64,000 bases of DNA, from positions 1-64,000 of the forward strand of contig OY762508.1 of the NCBI GenBank assembly GCA_963665975.1, given 5' to 3'. Below are positions 54,615-62,080 of the stretch, one piece after another. Numbering within the stretch: the stretch's first letter is position 1; every line of letters begins with the position of its first letter. The notes below the pieces were generated by a model that was given only the letters and a program-made list of their open reading frames with translations, did not search any database and had not been told where the DNA came from. The position numbers and the translations under genes are program-made. Source of the stretch: G963665975 sp963665975. Lineage in GTDB: Bacteria; Bacteroidota; Rhodothermia; Rhodothermales; Bin80.

Positions 54615-56597
54615 ATGAAATTACCAAACCGGAAAACCACGACGATGCTTATTGTCGCCTTCTTTGTGGCCATGCCGTCCATGGTAGCATTGGGACAAGG
54701 TATCACTGAGCACAAGTTCACACGCGGCAAATTCTGGACTGTCATCAGCGAAGGAGTGCCCAATCCGCCCATTTGGCTGGCCTCTTATCCGGGATACTTT
54801 GATGCCCCGTCGAACTGGTTCAACACCCTTAGCAACTGGGCGGGGGAGGTAGAGGGTACCCGGTATCTCACTAACGGATGGCCGGGCGTCAATATCGTAC
54901 CACATACGCTGGTCAGGAATTACAACTTCACGAAGAGCCTTACGGAGGCCGAGGAGTATTCCTTCGAGACCGTTTCGGCCGTAGATCCCGAAGGGTCTGA
55001 CGCGCCGACGATACCTCTGCAGGTATCACGCAAGAGAATGGTTTGGAGTCTGCCGAAGTATGATGACTTCATCATTCAGCGCGAGGTGTTCACTAACGTT
55101 AGCGCAGGCACTATCACGAATTGGTATTACCAGGTCGCCTTCGGCATCAACATCAGCCTCGGTATTCCATATGGCATTTCCTTTGATGATGAGTATCTAT
55201 GGGATCCTTCGTTCCGAAACTTCCGCACGGAGCAGGGCAACTTCGTCTTTTATGACGACACGTCCATGCCGCCGAACCAGGACCCCGTCAGCTATGACAT
55301 TTCTCCCGGTGATGAAACGGGAGATCGGGGTGATCCGGGAAATATTACGATCCAGAATTCCATCGACCGCCGGCTGTATTCGCCTCAATTGTTTACGGAC
55401 AACATTGTCTACTTGACGCCGAACAAGAATGGCGAAACCACGGTCTACCAAGGCATTTTCCACCGAATTCTCAATGAGAATCCGGGAGCTCCGGACGCGG
55501 AGTTTTGGCAGCCGACGAACCGGGATGAGACGTATGTCTTCACGCGAATGACAACGCAGCAGGCGCGTATGAGCTGGCGGCAGGCGAATGCGGATGGCGG
55601 CACGATTGACGGCAACATATACGAGCGGTCTCCCACGTTTAGCTGGGGCATCGGGCCCTACGACATAGCCCCTGGCGATTCCGTGGAGCTTATTCGGGTC
55701 GTGGCACTCGGCGAAATGGACCGTAACGTCAGCGAGGTGGGTGGCTCAGCGGCCACGCAGCGATATCTGCAAGACGGGTTGGCCAACCTGAAGGCTAACT
55801 GGGAGGCAGCTCTGGAAATCGTCGATGGGTACCGGAGAACGGGGAACTGGAATGCCGGCATAACCGGCTTCCCGCCCCCTACCGTGGCGGACACTCCGTT
55901 TGCCAGCAATGCGGATGAATTGAAGGTGGATTTGTTCGTCGACACCGAGGCGGGCACACAGGGCTTCGAAATCACCTGGACTGCCGTGCCGGCGAACTAT
56001 GTCGATCCCCAGAAAGGCACCAACGACTTTGCCGGATACAAAATCTACCAGTCTGAATCTCGCATTGAAGGTCCGTGGATCGAGGTTGCAGACGTGTCGC
56101 GGGCGGAAGCTGAGGCATTGACCTCGGGAGGCAAGGTATCCTATCGTCTCGCGACGAAATCCGGAATTCCATACCGGTACTGGGTCACGTCGTACGACAA
56201 CGATGGCTTGGAGAGCGGCTTCACGGCATATACCTACCATGCACTGGCCGCAAAGCCCGCTCCGAGTAACGACCAGTCAAGGGTCCTTGTAGTACCCAAT
56301 CCGTTCCGGCAGGTAAGTGGGCTGTCTGATCCGTCCCAGGAGAAGCGAATCAGTTTCCTGAACATCCCCGGACAGTGCACGATCAGCATATTCAATGTTG
56401 CCGGGGAGCTTATACGCAGGGTCGAGCACTCGGATGGATTTGGTGAGGAGCCGTGGGGTTCCGCGCTTCACGGAGACTACCTGCTTACCCGGTTCTTACA
56501 AAACGTGCAGCCTGGGGTGTACATCTACCATATCGAGTCACACGTGTCCGGGCACGAAGGAGAGTCCAGTACGGGCAAGTTCATCATCATCAAGTAA
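54615..56597 (+). CDS. Large secreted protein with FlgD/Por-CTD-like C-terminus
   Basis: 660 residues with a signal peptide (LIVAFFVAMPSMVALGQ). Most of the protein is beta-rich and not recognised. A fibronectin-like stretch (about 470-545: FEITWTAVPANYVDPQ, FAGYKIYQSESRIEGPW, YRYWVTSYDNDGLESGF) is followed by a C-terminal 90-residue domain with VVPNPFRQ, QCTISIFNVAGELIRRVEHS, GVYIYHIES and a final GKFIIIK. That ending is shared by FlgD-Ig-like and type IX secretion (Por) sorting domains. Lying between a TonB receptor and a PorV-like gene, it may be exported to the surface by that system. The role is unknown, and the gene is intact. Confidence 0.85.
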   Translation: MKLPNRKTTTMLIVAFFVAMPSMVALGQGITEHKFTRGKFWTVISEGVPNPPIWLASYPGYFDAPSNWFNTLSNWAGEVEGTRYLTNGWPGVNIVPHTLVRNYNFTKSLTEAEEYSFETVSAVDPEGSDAPTIPLQVSRKRMVWSLPKYDDFIIQREVFTNVSAGTITNWYYQVAFGINISLGIPYGISFDDEYLWDPSFRNFRTEQGNFVFYDDTSMPPNQDPVSYDISPGDETGDRGDPGNITIQNSIDRRLYSPQLFTDNIVYLTPNKNGETTVYQGIFHRILNENPGAPDAEFWQPTNRDETYVFTRMTTQQARMSWRQANADGGTIDGNIYERSPTFSWGIGPYDIAPGDSVELIRVVALGEMDRNVSEVGGSAATQRYLQDGLANLKANWEAALEIVDGYRRTGNWNAGITGFPPPTVADTPFASNADELKVDLFVDTEAGTQGFEITWTAVPANYVDPQKGTNDFAGYKIYQSESRIEGPWIEVADVSRAEAEALTSGGKVSYRLATKSGIPYRYWVTSYDNDGLESGFTAYTYHALAAKPAPSNDQSRVLVVPNPFRQVSGLSDPSQEKRISFLNIPGQCTISIFNVAGELIRRVEHSDGFGEEPWGSALHGDYLLTRFLQNVQPGVYIYHIESHVSGHEGESSTGKFIIIK

Positions 56598-56642
56598 TTG
56601 CGGCGTGGACCCTTGCGCTCTCACCGCTTACCGAGGTACCCC

Positions 56643-57698
56643 ATGAAACGACAGACCTCCTTCGTATACTTGGCCTGCGCCTTACTGATGTTCGTGGGCC
56701 CACACTACCTGGCATTTGGACAAGTAGAACCCGAACTAGGGGTAGGTATTCCGCCACAGGACTTTAATCGTGTAGGGCAGGCTGGCTTCCAGTTTCTAAA
56801 ACTGCCTACCAATGCGCGCCAGGCCGGCATGGGTGGAATCAATTCGTCCTTGGGCAACGGGGACGCATCTTCGTCGTTTACCAATCCCGCATCCATAGTG
56901 GATGTAGCGAATATGAATGTAACCCTGTCCCATGTTCGCTGGTTTGCAGACATCAACTATACTAGCGCTGCCGCCGTCCGGTATTTTGAAGGCATTGGTT
57001 CGATCGGGGTGAACCTCCTTTTTCTTGACTATGGGGATATGCCACGAACGGAGAACAGGCCGATCCTGCTGGAAGGAGAGCCTACCGGTCGTTCTGAAGT
57101 GTTGACCGATTTGGGTACCGTAACAGCCAATGATCTTGCCATTGGCGTTAGCTTTGCCCGCAGGATTACAGATCGGTTGCACTTCGGTGTAAACGCCAAG
57201 TACATCTCCGAAACACTGGATGATGCAAGGGTCGGCGCCTGGGCTGTCGATATTGGCACCGTGTTCTATACAGGTATTCGGAGTCTGCGCGTTACGATGG
57301 TGGGTAGAAATATTGGCCCCGACACGCAGATTGCAGCATTTGATGAGCGTATTGGCTATGAGCCCGCAGATATCAGGATGCCTGTCAACTTTAGTTTTGG
57401 CGCCGCTTATGACGTGCTGGAAGGAGGCACAGGCAGTCCGCACTTGTGGACACTGGCGGCGGAATTCGTCCATCCCAACGACGGCCCGGAAAAAGTGAAC
57501 CTGGGGACGGAATACTCATTTCGAAATCTGATGATACTCCGTGGAGGATACCGGTTCAACTATGACGAGGAGGGTCTCACGCTTGGGGCCGGGCTGAACG
57601 TCACACTAAGCGGATACGAGCTCTCGATGGGCTATGCCTATTGGGAGTTTGGAAGGCTCGGCGCCACGCACGTTATATCCTTGGGGTTCAGCTTATAG
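56643..57698 (+). CDS. PorV/PorQ-family outer membrane protein
   Basis: 351 residues from ATG 56643 (a longer frame upstream lacks a clean signal). A signal peptide (FVYLACALLMFVGPHYLAFGQ) precedes the PorV/PorQ pattern: GQAGFQFLKLPTNARQAGMG, then strands such as ASSSFTNPASIVDVANMNVT, LSHVRWFADINYTSAA, LHFGVNAKYISETLDD, AYDVLEGGTGSPHLW, LMILRGGYRFNYDEEG and the terminal THVISLGFSL. PorV binds cargo C-terminal domains in the type IX secretion system at the outer membrane. Its gene follows a protein with such a C-terminal domain by 45 bases, which fits a cargo-and-shuttle pair. No other type IX component is in the window. Confidence 0.88.
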   Translation: MKRQTSFVYLACALLMFVGPHYLAFGQVEPELGVGIPPQDFNRVGQAGFQFLKLPTNARQAGMGGINSSLGNGDASSSFTNPASIVDVANMNVTLSHVRWFADINYTSAAAVRYFEGIGSIGVNLLFLDYGDMPRTENRPILLEGEPTGRSEVLTDLGTVTANDLAIGVSFARRITDRLHFGVNAKYISETLDDARVGAWAVDIGTVFYTGIRSLRVTMVGRNIGPDTQIAAFDERIGYEPADIRMPVNFSFGAAYDVLEGGTGSPHLWTLAAEFVHPNDGPEKVNLGTEYSFRNLMILRGGYRFNYDEEGLTLGAGLNVTLSGYELSMGYAYWEFGRLGATHVISLGFSL

Positions 57699-58130
57699 CG
57701 AGTAGAGGGAGCTCTTCCAGATCAGGGAGAGATGGCATTCTTTGTTTTCTCGGGTTGTTGTACGTCTGAATTCAGGTGGTATCCAAGGCTGCCGTGCCAC
57801 GGAGCCGATCTCGGCCCAAGTCATGGCACATTGCTGCTTACTGTTCCAGGCGCTGATTTTCAACAACGCATAGATCCTAATGTGTTGCCTGGTTCGGCTC
57901 ATTGAAGGGCATTCCGGGCAAGAGGCAGGCAATGGGCTGCAGGCCAGCAAACGCAACGTGCAGGCTTGGGTGTAAGGCAGGCATCACGCGGGAAAACTGG
58001 GAGGAGCGGCCATGAATATGCTTGGCGGGAAGCCATACCGTGCTTACTCAAATACGCGGAGGATCTTTCGTCGTCATCTCGGTGATCTGATCTCTCACGA
58101 CCGGGCATAGGATTAGTCTTCTTCAGAGCT
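57699..58130 (+). other. Intergenic stretch without a supported gene
   Basis: About 430 bases between the PorV-like gene and the first sulfatase. No frame has family features, and I see no strong hairpin with a T-tract. It presumably holds the promoter of the sulfatase group. Confidence 0.5.
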
Positions 58131-59741
58131 ATGGCGAAGTCTTGGACGATTAACCGACGTCATTTCCTGCAAACACTTGGTGTTGGGATTGGTGCGCTAG
58201 GCTCTTCCGGGTTGCTTAAGGCCTGCCGCAATAGTTCAGCCGAACCGCCCAACTTCATCATCATATTTACAGATGATCAGGGTTACAATGACCTGGGCGT
58301 TTACGGCTCGCAGAACATCCGGACGCCGCGAATTGATCGTATGGCTGCCGAGGGAGCCCGATTTACCGACTTCTACGTAAGCCCGATTTGTTCTCCATCA
58401 AGAGCCGCTCTCTTAACAGGCAGCTACCCGGTGCGGGCTGGTGTTCCCGATGTTCACCTATATGGTGCGCCCTTCGGCATGAGTCCGGATGAGGTGACCA
58501 TAGCGGACGTGCTTAAAGGTGAAGGGTATGCGACGGCGTGCTTCGGTAAATGGCACCTGGGTCAGGATGATCTCTTTGCGCCTAACCGTCAGGGCTTCGA
58601 CCTGTTTTATGGCACCCGGATGGTTACCGGAACGCAGCCCTTCGAGAATTTCGCGGCTCCGCTCTTTTACAATGACAGAAAGCTCACCGAGCGGCCGAAT
58701 TTCTTCCGCTTTACCCAAGACTATACCCGTGAGGCGATACGGTTTATTGAGCAGAGCCGGGAGCGGCCATTTTTTGTCTATCTGGCCCACCCCATGCCGC
58801 ATATTCCCATCTACCCCGGCAAGGAATTTCAGGGTACCTCGAAGGCTGGTCTGTATGGGGACTCCATCGAAGAGATCGATTGGTGTACCGGGCTTATTCT
58901 TGACCGCCTGCAAGCGTTGGGATTGGAAGAGCAGACACTTGTGATTTACACCTCTGACAATGGTCCCTGGCTGGGATTCGACGATCAGTCAGGGTCGGCT
59001 GCTCCACTACGTGGTGGAAAGCTCACTACGTGGGAAGGCGGTGTACGTGTGCCCTGCGTGATGCGGTGGCCGGGACACATTCCGGCCGGCATCGTCTGTG
59101 ACGAGTTAGCAACCGTAATGGACTTTATGCCCACGTTCGCGTACTTGGCCGGGGCCCCGTTGCCCCAGGACCGCACCATCGATGGCAAGAATCTCTGGCC
59201 ATTAATGCAGGGGGACCAGAATGCGCGAACGCCACATGAGGTCTATTATTATTATTCGGGTACGTGGTTGCAGGCTGTTCGGGCCGGCCGATGGAAGCTG
59301 CACCTTGCACGGCCCGAAAAGCGTGACGGAATCTACGGGGAGTGTGCGGGATGGCTTGCCCTGAGAACCACGCTGATGGAATCGCCGCAACTATACGATT
59401 TGAAAGAGGATATCGGGGAGGAACGCGACTTGGCGTCGCAGCATCCTGACGTAGTAGCCAGGCTGCTGGCTCTCGCTGACCTGGCAAGAGAGGACCTTGG
59501 TGATTATGGCCAACCAGGCTCGGGGATACGACCGACTGGGGCGGCGCATCCGGAGTATCCCGACCCGAAAGAGTGGCACGGTAGCCCACATTGGCGTGAG
59601 GCCGGCCGCGTTATGCAAGAAGACATGCGCGCCTTCCGGCAGTATCGGTATCAGTTGTTGACTCGCCAAGACAGTCTGGACGCACGCGACCAACTTGAAA
59701 TTCAATGGTACCGGGACCACTTTGACCAGGTGTTCCCATAA
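58131..59741 (+). CDS. Formylglycine-dependent sulfatase 1
   Basis: 536-residue exported sulfatase of the arylsulfatase/N-acetylgalactosamine-6-sulfatase type. It hydrolyses sulfate esters. The Tat signal NRRHFLQTLGVGIGALGS is at residues 8-25. Metal-binding Asp-Asp is in IIFTDDQGYND (48-49), the C-x-P-S-R signature that is converted to formylglycine is CSPSR at 87-91 with ALLTGSYPVRAG after it, and later conserved blocks are ACFGKWHLGQDD, FFVYLAHPMPHIP and YTSDNGPWLG. A sulfatase-maturating enzyme is not encoded in the window. The gene leads a group with an ankyrin protein and a second sulfatase, all on the plus strand. Confidence 0.95.
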   Translation: MAKSWTINRRHFLQTLGVGIGALGSSGLLKACRNSSAEPPNFIIIFTDDQGYNDLGVYGSQNIRTPRIDRMAAEGARFTDFYVSPICSPSRAALLTGSYPVRAGVPDVHLYGAPFGMSPDEVTIADVLKGEGYATACFGKWHLGQDDLFAPNRQGFDLFYGTRMVTGTQPFENFAAPLFYNDRKLTERPNFFRFTQDYTREAIRFIEQSRERPFFVYLAHPMPHIPIYPGKEFQGTSKAGLYGDSIEEIDWCTGLILDRLQALGLEEQTLVIYTSDNGPWLGFDDQSGSAAPLRGGKLTTWEGGVRVPCVMRWPGHIPAGIVCDELATVMDFMPTFAYLAGAPLPQDRTIDGKNLWPLMQGDQNARTPHEVYYYYSGTWLQAVRAGRWKLHLARPEKRDGIYGECAGWLALRTTLMESPQLYDLKEDIGEERDLASQHPDVVARLLALADLAREDLGDYGQPGSGIRPTGAAHPEYPDPKEWHGSPHWREAGRVMQEDMRAFRQYRYQLLTRQDSLDARDQLEIQWYRDHFDQVFP

Positions 59742-59789
59742 TATGCTTTTGTAATCCTACCGCCATCTGCACATTCCACTGCGCATGTC

Positions 59790-60401
59790 ATGCAATCTCA
59801 GGTAGACGCTGCGTTGCACCACGCCGTTGAGGCAGGCAATCTTCAAGAGGTTACCGAACTTCTTGCAAGTGGCGCCGGCCCAGATCGTTTAGTTGGAGAC
59901 TGGACACCGCTCCACCGTGCAGCAGCAAAGGGTCATGTGGAGATCGCCGGCGTACTGCTGGAAGCAGGGGCCGGCATCGACATTAGAGGAGCAGGCAGCT
60001 GGACTCCCTTGCACCGTGCGGCAAAGCTGGGGCATGAGGAGATGACGATGCTACTATTGGAATGGGGCGCAGACGTACAGGCACAAGGCATCCACGGATG
60101 GACCCCGCTATTGCGAGCAGCGATGGCAGGACAAGCAAACACAGGGCGTCTGCTGATTGCTGCGGGAGCAGATATTAAGGCCAGCAATGCCGCGCAGCGC
60201 TGGACACCACTCCACTGGGCAGCCTTCAGCGGAAGTATGGATCTTGTAAGAGATCTAGTTGCTGCAGGCGCGGAGGTCGGTCCAGCGGCAGGGGCGGGAC
60301 GAACTCCACTGCAACTTGCCGTCCACTATGGCCACGACGACATGGCAGAATTCTTGCGTGAGCATGAAGGTGATGCGCACGCGGAGGACCTGGATGGATA
60401 A
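59790..60401 (+). CDS. Ankyrin-repeat protein between the two sulfatases
   Basis: 203 residues made almost entirely of ankyrin repeats: about five units with the pattern W-T-P-L-H-x-A-A-x-x-G and GADV/GAxI, for example DWTPLHRAAAKGHVEIAGVL, SWTPLHRAAKLGHEEMTMLL, GWTPLLRAAMAGQ, RWTPLHWAAFSGSMDLVRDL and GRTPLQLAVHYGHDDMAEFL. No signal peptide or membrane segment, so it is probably cytoplasmic. Its last codons overlap the ATG of the second sulfatase by eight bases (ATGGATAA), which suggests translational coupling. Ankyrin repeats bind proteins; the partner is unknown. Confidence 0.93.
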   Translation: MQSQVDAALHHAVEAGNLQEVTELLASGAGPDRLVGDWTPLHRAAAKGHVEIAGVLLEAGAGIDIRGAGSWTPLHRAAKLGHEEMTMLLLEWGADVQAQGIHGWTPLLRAAMAGQANTGRLLIAAGADIKASNAAQRWTPLHWAAFSGSMDLVRDLVAAGAEVGPAAGAGRTPLQLAVHYGHDDMAEFLREHEGDAHAEDLDG

Positions 60402-61905
60402 GAGACAATACAAACCGGGAACCGTGCCCCGTCGCAGTTTTCTCAAAACTGCAGCCGTTGGTGCCGCCGCCTCGATGTGGGGCGGCTGTTGGGGAACAGA
60501 GTCACGTGCGAATAGCCCCAATATCATCTTGATTTTTGCGGATGACCTGGGCTATGGCGACTTGGGCTGCTATGGCTCGACTACGATTCATACACCGAAT
60601 CTGGACCGTCTGGCAAGTGAGGGTATTCGATTCACGGATTACCGATCCGTGTGCTCGGTATGCAGCCCATCTCGGGCCTCCCTGTTAACGGGGCGGTATC
60701 CGTCTCGATGTGGTATGCCTTATGCTGTTGGGGGCGTTTATTCCGATCTGGGATTGCAGGAAAGTGAAGTAACAGTGGCTGAGCTGTTGAAGGAACAAGG
60801 GTATAGAACAGCCTGCATCGGAAAATGGCACCTCGGTATGCCCCAGGGCTTTGATTTCCAAACGCATACAGGCTTTACCTCACAGTCAGAGTTTCATCCC
60901 AAGAGGCACGGTTTTGACCTCTTTCACGGCATGGTCGGCAACACGCATCCGGATGGATCCACCCCGCTGCTGGAAGATGACGGAATCGTTGACCCAGATG
61001 CGCATGTGACAACCATTACGGAGCATTTCACCCGTCGCGCGGTGGAGTTTATTGGCGCCGAGTCCAGGCGGCCATTCTTCCTCTACCTTCCGCATACACG
61101 CTCGCATGCACCGTGGATGCCCAATCCCAGATTTGCGGGCAAGTCCAAGGGTGGCGTTTATGGGGACATGGTGGAGGAAATAGACTGGAGTACCGGAGAG
61201 CTCCTGAATCATCTGGAGCGTTCCGGCAGGGCTGCCGAAACGCTTGTGATCTTCGCGTCAGACAATGGATCGAGTCCATCGGCCGCGTATGGTTCAAACG
61301 GGGCATTGCGGGGTGGAAAGGGGAGCACGTTTGAAGGCGGCATGCGCGTGCCTTGTATCATGCGCTGGCCGGGGCAAATAGCCGCGGGGCAAACCAGCGA
61401 TGCGATGATAAATGCGATGGATTTTCTGCCGACTGCTGCTGCGATAACGGGCGCGCGCTTGCCTCGGGACCGTGTAATTGACGGAGTCGATTTGAGCCCA
61501 GTATTGAAAAGCGAAGCCTTGGCTAATGCTGAGGTCCGCGTTTTCTACTATTACAACGGCCTCAACCTGCAGGCTGTGCGGGAGGGCAGGTGGAAGCTGC
61601 ACTTGCCACGCCGCTCTGAAATGCTGGTCTGGTGGGAATCTGGCTTGCGCGAGCTTGAAGCGCCGTTATTGTTCGACCTGGTCGCGGATCCTGGCGAGTC
61701 ACGTGATGTAGCGGCCCAGCACCCGGATATCGTCAACCGGCTGCTCGCCGAAGCTGAGCGTGCTCGCACCGAGTTAGGGTCGTGGGAACGGACAGGAAGC
61801 GACCAGCACCCGATCGAGCACCTAATGGACGATCGCAGAAGCCTCCGGCACCTGCGATCACAACAAGGCCACCAGGCACTGGGCAGAGAAACCTCACATG
61901 ACTGA
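60394..61905 (+). CDS. Formylglycine-dependent sulfatase 2
   Basis: 503 residues from ATG 60394, overlapping the ankyrin gene by eight bases; in-frame starts further upstream lie inside that gene and lack a Tat signal. The Tat motif PRRSFLKTAAVGAAAS (13-28) is followed by a cysteine in WGGCWG, possibly a lipid anchor. Metal-binding Asp-Asp is in ILIFADDLGYGD (50-51) and the formylglycine motif is CSPSR at 90-94. Later blocks ACIGKWHLG, FFLYLPHTRSHAP and FASDNGSS complete the active site. It is related to sulfatase 1 but clearly different, so the pair may attack different sulfate esters of one polymer. Confidence 0.95.
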   Translation: MDKRQYKPGTVPRRSFLKTAAVGAAASMWGGCWGTESRANSPNIILIFADDLGYGDLGCYGSTTIHTPNLDRLASEGIRFTDYRSVCSVCSPSRASLLTGRYPSRCGMPYAVGGVYSDLGLQESEVTVAELLKEQGYRTACIGKWHLGMPQGFDFQTHTGFTSQSEFHPKRHGFDLFHGMVGNTHPDGSTPLLEDDGIVDPDAHVTTITEHFTRRAVEFIGAESRRPFFLYLPHTRSHAPWMPNPRFAGKSKGGVYGDMVEEIDWSTGELLNHLERSGRAAETLVIFASDNGSSPSAAYGSNGALRGGKGSTFEGGMRVPCIMRWPGQIAAGQTSDAMINAMDFLPTAAAITGARLPRDRVIDGVDLSPVLKSEALANAEVRVFYYYNGLNLQAVREGRWKLHLPRRSEMLVWWESGLRELEAPLLFDLVADPGESRDVAAQHPDIVNRLLAEAERARTELGSWERTGSDQHPIEHLMDDRRSLRHLRSQQGHQALGRETSHD

Positions 61906-62080
61906 ATTCGTCTATGCCTCGCACGCGGTCCTGTCTCAACCCAGCGTCTATCCCGGTGGTGGAGGCGCTTGCACCCAAGATTGTTAACGCTACCATTCCT
62001 GGCAAATCCATATAAGCCCGATGTGTCACGCTGCAACCCCACAAAGGCTACACCCGATAGTCGGCATTGTCGCCCGCCGC

